DNA from: CAIWHR01 sp963717695
GTDB taxonomy: Bacteria > Pseudomonadota > Gammaproteobacteria > Burkholderiales > Casimicrobiaceae
Length of the DNA: 64,000 bases
NCBI GenBank assembly: GCA_963717695.1
Contig: CAVQWR010000006.1
Span: 682,001 to 746,000, forward strand
Reading direction: 5' to 3'
Position numbers and translations under genes: made by a program. Of the stretch, positions 1 to 9,915 are shown in pieces. Below the pieces are notes generated by a model that ran no database searches, was not told where the DNA came from, and saw nothing but the letters and a program-made list of their open reading frames with translations. Positions within the stretch are counted from its first letter, which is position 1, and each line of letters opens with the position of its first letter.

Positions 1-1716
1 GCCGATCACCTGCTTGATGAAGCGCAGATGCGACTCGTGCGTGCCGAACGTGCCGCAGATCATGCCTTCGGCGTCGCCCATGTGGATCATCATCGCGCCG
101 ATCAGCGTGAAGCGGCGGCGCAGGTCCACCTTCGCGGAAACGGGCGACACGCCCATGCGCTGCGTCAACCGGTAGTACTCGGTCCAGTACGCGCGGTAGC
201 GCGAGTCGTTTTCCGGGTTGACGACCTCGACGTCGACGCCGGGCCGGAGCCGCAGGCCGTAGCGCTCGATGTTCTGCTGCAGCACCGCGGGGCGCGCGAT
301 GAGGATCGGCTGCGCGAGGCCCTCGTCGACCACCACCTGCACCGCGCGCAGTACGCGCTCCTCCTCACCTTCGGCGTAAACGACGCGCTTCGGGTCCTTC
401 TTCGCCGCGGCGAAGATGGGCTTCATCAGCAGGCCCGAGTGATAGACGAACTGCGTCAGCTTCTCGCGGTAGGCGGCGAAATCGGCGATCGGCCGCGTCG
501 CGACGCCCGATTCCATCGCCGCCTTCGCGACGGCGAGCGCGATCTCGACGATGAGGCGCGGGTCGAACGGCTTCGGGATCAGGTATTCCGGGCCGAATTT
601 CAGGTTCTCGATGTGATATGCCTGCGCGACGATGTCCGACTGCTCGGCCATCGCGAGATCGGCGAGCGCGCGCACCGCGGCGACCTTCATCGGCTCGTTG
701 ATCCGCGTCGCCGCGACGTCGAGCGCGCCGCGGAAGATGAACGGAAAGACGAGGACGTTGTTGACCTGGTTCGGATAGTCGGAGCGGCCGGTCGCGATGA
801 TCGCGTCGGGTCGCGCCGCCTTCGCAAGGTCGGGCATGATTTCGGGCTCGGGATTGGCGAGCGCCATGATCAGCGGCTTGTCCGCCATCTGCGCGAGCCA
901 TTCCGGCTTCAGCACCTTCGCTGCGGAAAGCCCGAGGAAGATATCGGCGCCGGGCAGGAGGTCGACCAGCGTGCGCGCTTCGGTCTTCTGCGCGTAGCGC
1001 GCCTTGTTCTCGTCCATCTCCTCCTTGCGTCCGGCGTAGACGACGCCGCAGATGTCGGAGACCCAGATGTTCCTTTGCGGGATGCCGATCGAGACGAGGA
1101 GATCGAGGCAGGCGAGCGCCGCGGCGCCCGCGCCCGAGCAGACGACCTTGACCTTGCCGAGGTCCTTGCCGACGACGCGAAGTCCGTTCGTGATTGCTGC
1201 ACCCACGACAATCGCCGTGCCGTGCTGGTCGTCGTGAAACACCGGAATGTTGAGCCGCTCGCGCAGCTTGCGCTCGACGTAGAAGCACTCCGGCGCCTTG
1301 ATGTCCTCGAGGTTGATGCCGCCGAACGTGGGCTCGAGCGCCGCGATGATCTCGACCAGCCTGTCGGGGTCGCGCTCATTGATCTCGATGTCGAAGCAGT
1401 CGATGCCGGCGAACGTCTTGAAGAGCACCGCCTTGCCTTCCATCACCGGCTTCGCCGCGAGCGGCCCGATCGGGCCGAGCCCCAGCACCGCGGTGCCGTT
1501 GGTGACGACGCCGATCAGGTTGCCGCGCGCGGTGAGGTTGCGCGCTTCTGCCGGGTCGCGGACGATCTCGTCGCACGCGGCGGCGACCCCCGGCGAGTAC
1601 GCGAGCGCCAGGTCGCGCTGATTGGTGAGGTGCTTGGTGGGCGCAATCGAGATCTTGCCGGGAGGCGACTGCCGGTGGTATTCGAGCGAGGCCTCGCGGA
1701 TTTCCTTGTCGGGCAT
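1..1716 (-). CDS. maeB: NADP-dependent malic enzyme, MaeB type (partial, 3' end outside window)
   Basis: Oxidative decarboxylation of malate to pyruvate with NADP. I translated the minus strand from the ATG at 1716: it is open for 572 codons to the window edge with no stop, so only the C-terminus is missing. The N-terminal malic enzyme domain holds the conserved stretches LAYSPGVA, FAGIDCFDIE, NLEDIKAPECF, FHDDQHGTA and the nucleotide-binding VVCSGAGAAALA. From about residue 430 on (PIFAAAKKDPKRVVYAEGEEERVLRA) a phosphotransacetylase-like domain begins, as in the roughly 760-residue two-domain MaeB proteins, where it senses acetyl-CoA. Divergent from the TRAP transporter genes. Confidence 0.95.
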   Translation of the reverse strand, partial: MPDKEIREASLEYHRQSPPGKISIAPTKHLTNQRDLALAYSPGVAAACDEIVRDPAEARNLTARGNLIGVVTNGTAVLGLGPIGPLAAKPVMEGKAVLFKTFAGIDCFDIEINERDPDRLVEIIAALEPTFGGINLEDIKAPECFYVERKLRERLNIPVFHDDQHGTAIVVGAAITNGLRVVGKDLGKVKVVCSGAGAAALACLDLLVSIGIPQRNIWVSDICGVVYAGRKEEMDENKARYAQKTEARTLVDLLPGADIFLGLSAAKVLKPEWLAQMADKPLIMALANPEPEIMPDLAKAARPDAIIATGRSDYPNQVNNVLVFPFIFRGALDVAATRINEPMKVAAVRALADLAMAEQSDIVAQAYHIENLKFGPEYLIPKPFDPRLIVEIALAVAKAAMESGVATRPIADFAAYREKLTQFVYHSGLLMKPIFAAAKKDPKRVVYAEGEEERVLRAVQVVVDEGLAQPILIARPAVLQQNIERYGLRLRPGVDVEVVNPENDSRYRAYWTEYYRLTQRMGVSPVSAKVDLRRRFTLIGAMMIHMGDAEGMICGTFGTHESHLRFIKQVIG

Positions 1717-1901
1717 GGCAGCGGTACTCGGGACGCGGAAACGGCATCATAGCCCAAGGCGGCCAATGGTGCGGTGCGGTGCCGGCGCGTGCCCGCCTTC
1801 GGATATCATAGGCCGCCACGCAGTCCGTGTTCGCAAGAAGAACGGCGCCAGATGCAGCGCAGCCGGGCCTGCCCGTCGCACATTTTTCCATTGGAGGAAC
1901 C

Positions 1902-2924
1902 ATGGGATTCGACCGCCGCCGGTTCGTCGCCGGCACTCTCGCCGCATTGCCCGTTGCCGCGCTTTCGCCGCGCGCGCTCGGCCAGGCCACGACCACGCTC
2001 AAGATCTCGCACCAGTTTCCCGGCGGCACGATCGACTCGGGCGACTTCCGCGACCGGCTCGTGCGCAAGTTCGCGCAGGACGTCGAGAAGCGCACCAGCG
2101 GCTCGCTCAAGTTCGACATCTATCCCAACTCGTCGCTCGTCAAGGTGAACTCGCAGTTCAGCGCGCTGCGCAAGGGCGCGCTCGACCTCTCGCTGGTCCC
2201 GCTTTCCTACGCCGGCGGCGAAGTGCCCGAGACCAACATCGGCCTCCTCCCCGCGCTCGTGCCGTCGTACGACGTCGGCAGCAAGTGGAAGAACGCCGAG
2301 GTGGGGAAGTTCCTGTCGCAGTTCCTCGCTGAGAAGGGCGTCATCATCGTCACGTGGATCTGGCAGGCGGGCGGTGTCGCGAGCCGCAGCAAGCCGCTGG
2401 TCGGCCCCGAGGACGCGAAGGGCGTGAAGGTCCGCGGCGGCAGCCGCGAGATGGACATGATGTTCAAGGCAGCCGGAGCGTCGGTGCTGTCGCTGCCGTC
2501 GAACGAGATCTACGCGGCGATGCAGACCGGCGCGATGGACGCGGCGCTCACGTCGTCGACCAGCCTCATCTCGTTCCGGCTCGAGGAAGTGTCGAAGTTC
2601 CTGACGAGCGGACGCGGCAAGTCGTACTGGTTCATGTTCGAGCCGCTGATGATGTCGAAGGAGGTCTTCGACAAGCTCAGCAAACCGCAGCAGGACGCGA
2701 TCATGGCGGTCGGCGCCGACCTCGAGAAGTTCGCGGTGGAGAGCGCGATGGCGGACGACGTCGCGGTCGCGAACGTGTACACGAAGGCCGGCGCGAAGGT
2801 CGCCGATCTCGACGACGCGACACTCAAGAAATGGCAGGCGCTCGCGAAGCCGGTATGGAAGGACTACTCCGACAAGAACGCCAACTGCGCGAAGCTCCTC
2901 GCGCTCGCCGAGAAGCTGCTGTGA
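1902..2924 (+). CDS. dctP: TRAP transporter substrate-binding protein, DctP family
   Basis: Periplasmic solute receptor of a tripartite ATP-independent transporter, 340 residues. The start at 1902 is chosen because GGAGGA lies just upstream (1893-1898); a longer frame from 1827 has no such site. The N-terminus has a twin-arginine pattern (DRRRFVAG) followed by a hydrophobic stretch, so Tat export is likely. LKISHQFPGG and the later EIYAAMQTGAMDAALT stretch are typical of DctP receptors. First gene of a dctPQM set. The substrate (usually a carboxylate) cannot be told from the sequence. Confidence 0.93.
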   Translation: MGFDRRRFVAGTLAALPVAALSPRALGQATTTLKISHQFPGGTIDSGDFRDRLVRKFAQDVEKRTSGSLKFDIYPNSSLVKVNSQFSALRKGALDLSLVPLSYAGGEVPETNIGLLPALVPSYDVGSKWKNAEVGKFLSQFLAEKGVIIVTWIWQAGGVASRSKPLVGPEDAKGVKVRGGSREMDMMFKAAGASVLSLPSNEIYAAMQTGAMDAALTSSTSLISFRLEEVSKFLTSGRGKSYWFMFEPLMMSKEVFDKLSKPQQDAIMAVGADLEKFAVESAMADDVAVANVYTKAGAKVADLDDATLKKWQALAKPVWKDYSDKNANCAKLLALAEKLL

Positions 2925-2964
2925 CGGTCGGCGGGTCGCGCGCCGGTCCGGAAGGGGCGCATCG

Positions 2965-3522
2965 GTGACGCACGGCGTCGACCTGCCGGGCGCGCCGGAA
3001 GGCAAGCTCGCGGTCCACGCCGGCGTGCTGGGATTGCTCGAGATTGCGCTGAATCGCGTCAACCGCGCGGTGTCGATCGTGGGCATGGTGGCGCTGCTCG
3101 TCGCGTCGCTGGTGCTGACCTACAGCGTGTTCTCGCGCTACCTGTTCAAGGCCGGCACCGACTGGCAGGACGAGGCCGCGGTGTTCTGCATCGTCGGCGC
3201 CGTGTTTCTGGCGGGCGCGTGGGTGCAGTCGCAGCGCGGCCACATCGGCATCGAGGCGGTGGCCTCGATCCTGCCGGACCGCGTCAACCGCATCCGGGTC
3301 GTGCTGGTCGACTTCATGACGCTCGCCTTCTGCGCGTTCTTCGCGTGGAAATCGTGGACGCTGTTCCACGAGGCCTGGGTCGACAAGATGACGACGTCGT
3401 CGACGTTTGCGCCGCCGCTGACGATCCCGTACGGGCTGATGGCGACCGGCATGTCGCTGCTCGTCGCCCAGCTCGTGCTGCAGGCGATCGGCCACTTCGT
3501 ACCGAAGGAGCCGCCGGCGTGA
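2965..3522 (+). CDS. dctQ: TRAP transporter small permease, DctQ family
   Basis: Small four-helix membrane subunit of the TRAP transporter, 185 residues, GTG start. Hydrophobic segments near residues 35-55, 65-85, 105-125 and 150-170, and the motif YLFKAGTDWQDEAAVF with the conserved aromatic and acidic residues of DctQ. Lies 40 bp after dctP and 28 bp before dctM, so it is co-transcribed with them. Confidence 0.92.
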   Translation: MTHGVDLPGAPEGKLAVHAGVLGLLEIALNRVNRAVSIVGMVALLVASLVLTYSVFSRYLFKAGTDWQDEAAVFCIVGAVFLAGAWVQSQRGHIGIEAVASILPDRVNRIRVVLVDFMTLAFCAFFAWKSWTLFHEAWVDKMTTSSTFAPPLTIPYGLMATGMSLLVAQLVLQAIGHFVPKEPPA

Positions 3523-3550
3523 GCATCGCGGCGACGGGTCGCTCGCGCCC

Positions 3551-4897
3551 ATGAGCGTGCTCGCGCTGGGCCTGCTGTTCGGCGGCGTGACGCTGCTCGT
3601 CATGTTCTCCGGCATGCCGATCGCCTTCGCGCTCGGCTTCGTCGCCATGCTGTTCATGGCGATCTTCATGCCGGCGTCCTCGCTCGATACCGTCACGCAG
3701 AACGTCTACGAGGAGATGGCGAGCATCACGCTGCTGTCGATTCCGCTCTTCATCCTGAAAGGCGCGGCGATCGGCCGCTCCAACGCGGGGCGCGACCTCT
3801 ACCTCGCCATGCACGCGTGGATGCAGCGCGTGCCGGGCGGGCTCGGCATCGCCAACGTGTTCACCTGCGCGCTTTTCGCCGCGATGGCGGGATCGAGTCC
3901 CGCGACCTGCTCGGCGATCGGCAGCGCCGGCATCCCGGAAATGCGCATGCGCGGCTACTCGCCGGGATTTGCCGCCGGCATCATCGCCGCCGGCGGCACG
4001 CTCGGCATCCTGCTGCCGCCGTCGATCACGATGATCCTGTATGCGGTCGCGGCGGAAGTCTCGCTCGGCCGGCTGTTCCTCGCGGGCATCGGGCCCGGAA
4101 TGCTGCTGGTCGCGCTGTTCGCGCTGTATGCCGCGTGGCGCTTCCGGCGCGAATACGCGGCGGCGCACGCCGCCTTCGAGCGCTCGGGCACGCAGTCGGC
4201 GTACCTCGAGCAGCACACGTACACGCTGCACGAGAAGATCGAGATGCTGCCGCGCGTCGTGCCCTTCGTCGTGCTGCTGATCGGCGTGATGGTCGCGCTC
4301 TACGGCGGCTACGCGACGCCCTCGGAAACGGCCGGTCTCGGCGCGGTGCTCGCGCTGCTGCTGATCGCGCTCGTCTACGGCGTGTGGCGACCGCGCGACC
4401 TCGCCCCGATTCTCGGCGCGACGCTGAAGGAGTCGACGATGCTGATGTTCATCATCGGCATGTCGCTGCTCTTCTCCTACGTGATGAGCTACCTGCACAT
4501 CAGCCAGTCGGCGGCGCAGGCGATCGTCGCGATGCAGCTGTCGAAATGGATGCTGCTGGCCGCGATCCTTCTGCTGGTCGTCGTGCTCGGATTCTTCCTG
4601 CCACCCGTGTCGATCATCCTGATGACGGCGCCGATCATCCTGCCGCCGCTGCGGGCCGCCGGGTTCGACCTCATCTGGTTCGGCGTGCTGATGACGATCG
4701 TGATGGAGATGGGACTCATCCATCCGCCGGTCGGGCTCAATCTCTTCGTCATCAGGAACATCGCGCCCGATATCCCGCTGCGCGACGTCATCTGGGGCGT
4801 GCTGCCCTTCGTCGTGTTGATGTTCGTCGCGATCGTGCTGATCTGCCTCTTCCCGGGCATCGCGACCGCGTTCCCGAACTGGGTGATGACCAAGTAG
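3551..4897 (+). CDS. dctM: TRAP transporter large permease, DctM family
   Basis: Twelve-helix ion-coupled transport subunit, 448 residues, hydrophobic throughout. Conserved DctM stretches are visible: FSGMPIAFALGF, the loop FAAMAGSSPATCSAIGS, GGTLGILLPPSITMI and MGLIHPPVGLNLFVI. Completes the dctPQM set. After its stop there are about 260 bp with no gene before ccmA. Confidence 0.95.
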   Translation: MSVLALGLLFGGVTLLVMFSGMPIAFALGFVAMLFMAIFMPASSLDTVTQNVYEEMASITLLSIPLFILKGAAIGRSNAGRDLYLAMHAWMQRVPGGLGIANVFTCALFAAMAGSSPATCSAIGSAGIPEMRMRGYSPGFAAGIIAAGGTLGILLPPSITMILYAVAAEVSLGRLFLAGIGPGMLLVALFALYAAWRFRREYAAAHAAFERSGTQSAYLEQHTYTLHEKIEMLPRVVPFVVLLIGVMVALYGGYATPSETAGLGAVLALLLIALVYGVWRPRDLAPILGATLKESTMLMFIIGMSLLFSYVMSYLHISQSAAQAIVAMQLSKWMLLAAILLLVVVLGFFLPPVSIILMTAPIILPPLRAAGFDLIWFGVLMTIVMEMGLIHPPVGLNLFVIRNIAPDIPLRDVIWGVLPFVVLMFVAIVLICLFPGIATAFPNWVMTK

Positions 4898-5159
4898 CGT
4901 CGGGACCGCCCCGGCCGACGGCCCCCGCGACGGCGGCATTTCAGCTGCGCTGCATCGACCGGTGTGTCGACGTCCCGTTGCCCTCGATCGTTGCGCGGTT
5001 TGATCGCGGCAAAGACCATGTCGTAAGTAGGTGATACACAGGGGGTGGCAGCCGACTTGATCTAGCCCAAAGCCGCCGAGGGGGCCCTCGATATAATGCC
5101 GTCACCACCGGCGCCTCCGCGCGGTGCATCCGGCGCCCCTCCCGATCCCCGACCTGACG

Positions 5160-5774
5160 ATGCTGGAAGTCCACGAACTCGCCGCGCAGCGCGGCCGCGC
5201 GCGGCTGTTCGAGGGGCTGTCGTTTCGCGTCGACGCCGGCACCGCCCTCGTCATTACCGGGGCGAACGGGACCGGCAAGACCACGCTGCTCCGGATGCTG
5301 GCGGGCCTTTCGGCGCCGGCCCACGGCGTGATTCGCTGGATGGGCCGCGCCTGCGAGCCCTTCGACGCCGAGCTCCGGGCGTCGCTCGCATTCGCCGGCC
5401 ACGCCCCCGCGCTGAAGGACGAACTGACCGCCGAGGAGAATCTGGCGGTCCTAATGGCTCTCGCCGGTGAGACGGTCACCAAGCACGCCTTCGAAAACGC
5501 CCTGAATGCCGTCGCCCTCGGGGCGAAGCGCCTGCTGCCGGCGCGCGTGCTCTCGCAGGGACAGCGCCGCCGGATCGGCATTGCGCGGCTTCTGCTTCTC
5601 AACCGGCCGCTCTGGGTGCTGGACGAGCCCGTCACCGCGCTCGACGCGGCGGGGATCTCGATGCTGGGCGACATCGTCTCCGGCCATCTCGATCGCGGCG
5701 GCGTCGCGATCGCCGCCACGCACGCGCCGCTCAACCTGTCCGGCGATCGCGTGCGCTCGCTCGAGCTCGCATGA
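5160..5774 (+). CDS. ccmA: Haem exporter ATP-binding protein CcmA
   Basis: ATPase of the CcmABCD complex, which releases the haem-CcmE adduct in cytochrome c maturation System I. 204 residues from the ATG at 5160 (MLEVHELAAQRG); an in-frame GTG at 5124 would add a proline-rich tail unlike the family. Walker A GANGTGKTT near residues 35-43, ABC signature LSQGQRRRIGIARLL, Walker B LWVLDEPVTALD. A TATAAT hexamer at 5092-5097 sits just upstream, but no good -35 box is at the right distance. Stop overlaps the ccmB start. Confidence 0.96.
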   Translation: MLEVHELAAQRGRARLFEGLSFRVDAGTALVITGANGTGKTTLLRMLAGLSAPAHGVIRWMGRACEPFDAELRASLAFAGHAPALKDELTAEENLAVLMALAGETVTKHAFENALNAVALGAKRLLPARVLSQGQRRRIGIARLLLLNRPLWVLDEPVTALDAAGISMLGDIVSGHLDRGGVAIAATHAPLNLSGDRVRSLELA

Positions 5775-6487
5775 CGACCGTCGCCGAACCCGCTCCCGTG
5801 TCGAGCGCCGCCGGGGCGGTGCTTCCCGGCGTGCGCTGGGCGCTCCAGCGCGACCTGCGCATCGCGTTGCGCTCGCGCTCCGAGCTCGCCGTGCAGCTCC
5901 TGTTCTACGTGATCGTCGTCGCGCTCTTTCCGCTGGCGAGCACACCCGAAAAGACACTCCTTTCGACGATGGGTCCCGGCGTGCTGTGGGTCGCCGCCCT
6001 CCTCGCCTCGCTCTTGTCGCTGCCGCGACTCTTTGCCGCAGATTACGCGGACGGAACCCTGGAGCAAATTGCCTTGTCTCCGTATCCGCTGGAAGCGCTC
6101 GTCTCCGGTAAAATACTCGCCCACTGGCTGACGACCGGATTGCCGGTCGCGCTGCTGGCGCCGCTTCTGGGCGTGGTCTACCAGATGGACGGCGAATCGA
6201 TGGCGGTGCTGGCGGTCGCGCTCCTGATCGGCACGCCGATCCTGTCGCTGCTGGGCGCGATCGGCGCGGCGCTGACCCTGGGCTTGCGCGCAGGTGGAAG
6301 CCTGCTCGCGCTGCTGATCCTGCCGCTCTACGTGCCGGTGCTGATCTTCGGAGCGGGAAGCGTCGATGCCGTGCGCGCCGGACTCGGTGCGACGGCGAAC
6401 CTCACGCTGCTGACGGCCGGACTCATCGTCGCCATCGTCGGAGCGCCGTTCGCGGCGGCCGCGGCGGTCCGGATCGCGCTCGACTGA
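5771..6487 (+). CDS. ccmB: Haem exporter permease CcmB
   Basis: Membrane subunit of the CcmABCD transporter, 238 residues with about six hydrophobic segments. The motifs LFAADYADGTLEQIALSP and GKILAHWLTTGLP are characteristic of CcmB. Overlaps ccmA by four bases (ATGA), so translation is coupled. Confidence 0.95.
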   Translation: MTTVAEPAPVSSAAGAVLPGVRWALQRDLRIALRSRSELAVQLLFYVIVVALFPLASTPEKTLLSTMGPGVLWVAALLASLLSLPRLFAADYADGTLEQIALSPYPLEALVSGKILAHWLTTGLPVALLAPLLGVVYQMDGESMAVLAVALLIGTPILSLLGAIGAALTLGLRAGGSLLALLILPLYVPVLIFGAGSVDAVRAGLGATANLTLLTAGLIVAIVGAPFAAAAAVRIALD

Positions 6488-6514
6488 ACCTGCAACCCGT
6501 ATAGACGAAGAGAC

Positions 6515-7261
6515 ATGACGCTCAACTGGTTCCGCCTTGCCTCTCCCGCGACGTTCTACCCGGTCGCGGGACGGCTGATTCCGTGGTTCGCGTGGCCGGC
6601 CGTGCTGCTCGCCTGCGTCGGCACCGCGATGGGGCTCGCCGGCGCCCCCACCGACTTCCAGCAGGGAGACGCATACCGGATCATCTTCATTCACGTGCCG
6701 TCGGCGTGGATGTCGATGTTCCTCTACCTCGTGATGGCGTTCTGGGGCGCGATGTCGCTCGGCTTCAACACGCGGCTCTCCGCGATGGTGGCGCAGGCGA
6801 TCGCGCCGACCGGCGCGCTGATGACGCTCATCGCGCTCGTCACGGGCTCGTTCTGGGGCAGGCCGACATGGGGCACGTACTGGGCGTGGGATGCGCGGAT
6901 GACCTCCGAGCTGATCCTGCTCTTCCTCTACCTCGGCGTCATTGCGCTCCGGAGCGCGATCGACGACCCGCGCCGCGCCGACCGGGCGTGCGCAGTCCTT
7001 TCGCTGACCGGCGCAATCAACGTCCCGATCATCTATTTCTCCGTCAAGTGGTGGAACACGCTGCACCAGGGCTCGTCGGTGCGCCCCGGCGAATCGAAGA
7101 TGGCTACCATCATGCTGCTGGGAATGCTGATCATGTCCTTCGCGGCGTGGTTCTACGCGATTGCGGTCGTGCTGCACCGCGCACGCAGCATCATGCTCGA
7201 ACGCGAGAGCGGCGCCGCATGGGTCGGCGCGCTCGCCGAAACAAAGTCTGAAGGGAACTGA
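6515..7261 (+). CDS. ccmC: Haem handling protein CcmC
   Basis: Inner membrane protein that loads haem onto CcmE, 248 residues, about six helices. Carries the tryptophan-rich WWD-type segment TWGTYWAWDARMTSELI and two periplasmic histidines that ligate haem in this family, in HVPSAWMS and VKWWNTLHQGSSVR. Third gene of the ccm operon. Confidence 0.96.
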   Translation: MTLNWFRLASPATFYPVAGRLIPWFAWPAVLLACVGTAMGLAGAPTDFQQGDAYRIIFIHVPSAWMSMFLYLVMAFWGAMSLGFNTRLSAMVAQAIAPTGALMTLIALVTGSFWGRPTWGTYWAWDARMTSELILLFLYLGVIALRSAIDDPRRADRACAVLSLTGAINVPIIYFSVKWWNTLHQGSSVRPGESKMATIMLLGMLIMSFAAWFYAIAVVLHRARSIMLERESGAAWVGALAETKSEGN

Positions 7262-7265
7262 CGCA

Positions 7266-7451
7266 ATGAACGAATTCTTCGCAATGGGCGGCTACGGCTT
7301 CTACGTGTGGAGCGCCTACGGCATCACCGCGGTCGTGATCGCCGGGGAAATCATCGCCGTGCGCGCGCGGCGCAAGGCCGCGATCGCGCTGGCGCGCATC
7401 GTCGCGAACGAGCCCGCGCGGCCCGCAGCCGCCACCGGGAGCCTCCGATGA
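7266..7451 (+). CDS. ccmD: Haem exporter protein CcmD
   Basis: Small single-helix membrane protein, 61 residues, that stabilises CcmABC and is needed to release holo-CcmE. The start at 7266 gives MNEFFAMGGYGFYVWSAYG, the usual CcmD N-terminus, followed by one transmembrane helix and a basic tail. Starts four bases after ccmC and overlaps ccmE. Confidence 0.92.
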   Translation: MNEFFAMGGYGFYVWSAYGITAVVIAGEIIAVRARRKAAIALARIVANEPARPAAATGSLR

Positions 7452-7906
7452 AAGCCCGCCACCGCCGCTTTCTCTGGATCGGCGCCGGCGTCGGGCTGCT
7501 CGGCGTCGCTGCGGCCCTCGTCCTCAACGCCTTCAATTCGAACCTCGTGTTCTTCTTCACGCCGACGCAGGTCGCGGCGAACGAGGCGCCCAAGGGTCGC
7601 GCATTTCGCATCGGCGGCCTCGTCGTCGACAACAGCCTCCGCCGCGACGGCCTCAACGTGCAGTTCAACGTTACCGACACCGGCAGCACGATCCCGGTCG
7701 TGTACACGGGGATCCTCCCGGACCTCTTCAAGGAGGGCAAGGGCGTCGTCGCGCAGGGCAAGCTCGAGCCGGACGGAAAGTTCCACGCGACGGAAGTCCT
7801 CGCGAAGCACGACGAGAACTACATGCCGCCCGACGCCGCCGATGCAGTGAACAAGGCGCGCGGCACGGCGATGGCCGAAAAGACCGGCAAGACCCTGAAG
7901 CAATAG
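7448..7906 (+). CDS. ccmE: Periplasmic haem chaperone CcmE
   Basis: Membrane-anchored haem chaperone, 152 residues. The start at 7448 gives a basic N-terminus (MKARHRRFLW) and one anchor helix. The OB-fold domain ends in LAKHDENYMPP: His121 is the covalent haem attachment residue and Tyr125 the axial ligand of the usual HxxxY form. Overlaps ccmD by four bases. Confidence 0.96.
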   Translation: MKARHRRFLWIGAGVGLLGVAAALVLNAFNSNLVFFFTPTQVAANEAPKGRAFRIGGLVVDNSLRRDGLNVQFNVTDTGSTIPVVYTGILPDLFKEGKGVVAQGKLEPDGKFHATEVLAKHDENYMPPDAADAVNKARGTAMAEKTGKTLKQ

Positions 7907-7919
7907 CGAAGGAAACACG

Positions 7920-9902
7920 ATGATTCCAGAACTCGGCCACTTTGCGCTGATGCTGGCGCTGCTCCTCGCGCTCGTACAGGGCACGCTTCCCATCATCGGC
8001 GCCGCGCGGCGCATTCCCGCGTGGACCGCGCTCGCCCGACCCGTTGCGCAGGCGCAGTTCGTGTTCGTCGCCATCGCGTGGGGCGTGCTCGCGTATTCGT
8101 TCGTCACGAGCGACTTCTCGGTCCTCAACGTCGCGGAGAACTCGAACTCGGAGCTTCCGCTCTTCTACCGATTCGCCGCGACCTGGGGATCGCACGAAGG
8201 GTCGATGATGCTGTGGGTGATGATGCTCGCGATGTGGACGCTCGCCGTGTCGCTGAAGAGCAGGAACCTGCCCGACGTGATGGTCGCGCGCGTGCTCGGC
8301 GTGATGGGCCTCGTCAGCGTCGGCTTCATCCTGTTTGTGCTCCTGACGTCGAACCCGTTCGAGCGCATCTTCCCGGTCCCGGCCAACGGCCGCGACCTCA
8401 ACCCGCTGCTGCAGGATCCCGGCATGGTCGTGCATCCGCCGATGCTCTACACCGGCTACGTCGGTTTCTCCGTCGCCTTCGCCTTCGCGATCGCGGCGCT
8501 CCTGAGCGGCCGCCTCGATGCGACGTGGGCGCGCTGGTCGCGCCCGTGGACGACCGTCGCGTGGTGCTTCCTCACGCTCGGCATCATGCTCGGCAGCTGG
8601 TGGGCCTACTACACGCTGGGCTGGGGCGGCTGGTGGTTCTGGGACCCGGTCGAGAACGCGTCATTCATGCCCTGGCTCGTCGGCACGGCGCTCCTGCACT
8701 CGCTGATCGTCACCGAGAAGCGCGGCACGTTCAAGAACTGGACCGTGCTGCTCGCGATCAGCGCATTCTCGCTGTCGCTCGTCGGCACCTTCCTCGTCCG
8801 CTCCGGCGTGCTGACGTCGGTGCACGCGTTCGCGACGGATCCACGCCGCGGCGTCTACATCCTCGCGTTCCTCGTCGTCGTCATCGGCGGATCGCTGACG
8901 CTCTACGCGATCCGCGCGCCGAAGGTCGGCGTCGGCGGCCGCTTCGAGCTCGTCTCGCGCGAGTCCATGCTGCTCGCCAACAACGTGCTGCTGCTCGCGG
9001 CCTGCGGGTCGGTGCTGCTCGGCACGCTCTATCCGCTGTTCCTCGACGCGCTCAACCTCGGCAAGATCTCGGTCGGGCCTCCGTATTTCGACTCGGTGTT
9101 CGTGCCGCTGATGACGCCGCTCGTGTTCCTGATGGGCATCGGGCCGCTTGCGCGCTGGAAGGAAGCGCAAGTGCCCGACCTCTGGCGCCGGCTCCGCTGG
9201 GCGCTCGCGGTCAGCGTTGGCACTGCGCTCGTCGTGCCGTTCATCGGCGGCTCGTTCAACCTGTACGTGAGCTTCGGCCTGCTGCTCGCGTTCTGGATCG
9301 TCGCGTCGACCGTCGTCAACATCCTCGAGCGCACCCGCGGCACGACCGGCGGCATCGTCGGTCTCTTCCGGCGGCAGCCGCGCAGCTACTGGGGCATGAT
9401 CCTCGCGCATCTCGGCGTGGCCGTGTTCGTCGCGGGCGTGACGCTGGTCAAGGGCTACGAGACCGAGCGCGACGTGCAGATGAAAGTCGGCGACACGGTG
9501 CACGTCGGCGGCTATGTCTTCCGCTTCGACGGCGTGACCGAGCGCAAGGGGCCGAACTACACGGCCGCCCGCGGCGCAGTCGCCGTGAGCCGCGGCGGCA
9601 CCGTGATCGAGACGCTCTATCCGGAAAAGCGCGCATACAACGCCGGCGGCATGCCGATGACCAACGCTGCGATCGACAGCGGCATCACCGGCGACATCTA
9701 CGTGTCGATGGGCGAGCCCGTCAGCGGCGGCGCTGCGTGGATCATCCGCGTCTACTCGAAACCCTTCATCACCTGGGTGTGGGGCGGCTTCGTGCTGATG
9801 GCGCTCGGCGGCTTCCTCGCGCTGATGGATCGCCGCTACCGCCGTCAGGAGCGACCCGCCGCCGCGACGAGTCGCGCTTCGGGCGCCGTCGGCGCCGACT
9901 AG
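7920..9902 (+). CDS. ccmF: Haem lyase subunit CcmF
   Basis: Large membrane subunit of the haem lyase that ligates haem to apocytochrome c with CcmH and CcmI. 660 residues, many helices. WWD segment WGGWWFWDPVENASFMPWL near residues 235-253, and conserved FAATWGSHEGSMMLWV and MVVHPPMLYTGYVGF. The only CcmF-type gene in the window: no separate NrfE homologue is seen beside the CXXCK-containing reductase. Confidence 0.97.
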   Translation: MIPELGHFALMLALLLALVQGTLPIIGAARRIPAWTALARPVAQAQFVFVAIAWGVLAYSFVTSDFSVLNVAENSNSELPLFYRFAATWGSHEGSMMLWVMMLAMWTLAVSLKSRNLPDVMVARVLGVMGLVSVGFILFVLLTSNPFERIFPVPANGRDLNPLLQDPGMVVHPPMLYTGYVGFSVAFAFAIAALLSGRLDATWARWSRPWTTVAWCFLTLGIMLGSWWAYYTLGWGGWWFWDPVENASFMPWLVGTALLHSLIVTEKRGTFKNWTVLLAISAFSLSLVGTFLVRSGVLTSVHAFATDPRRGVYILAFLVVVIGGSLTLYAIRAPKVGVGGRFELVSRESMLLANNVLLLAACGSVLLGTLYPLFLDALNLGKISVGPPYFDSVFVPLMTPLVFLMGIGPLARWKEAQVPDLWRRLRWALAVSVGTALVVPFIGGSFNLYVSFGLLLAFWIVASTVVNILERTRGTTGGIVGLFRRQPRSYWGMILAHLGVAVFVAGVTLVKGYETERDVQMKVGDTVHVGGYVFRFDGVTERKGPNYTAARGAVAVSRGGTVIETLYPEKRAYNAGGMPMTNAAIDSGITGDIYVSMGEPVSGGAAWIIRVYSKPFITWVWGGFVLMALGGFLALMDRRYRRQERPAAATSRASGAVGAD

Positions 9903-9915
9903 GAATGCACACATC

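Noticed and set aside
28..1752. 574-codon open frame on the plus strand
   Set aside because: Antisense to malic enzyme, whose minus-strand frame is continuous and rich in family motifs. High GC keeps the opposite strand free of stops.
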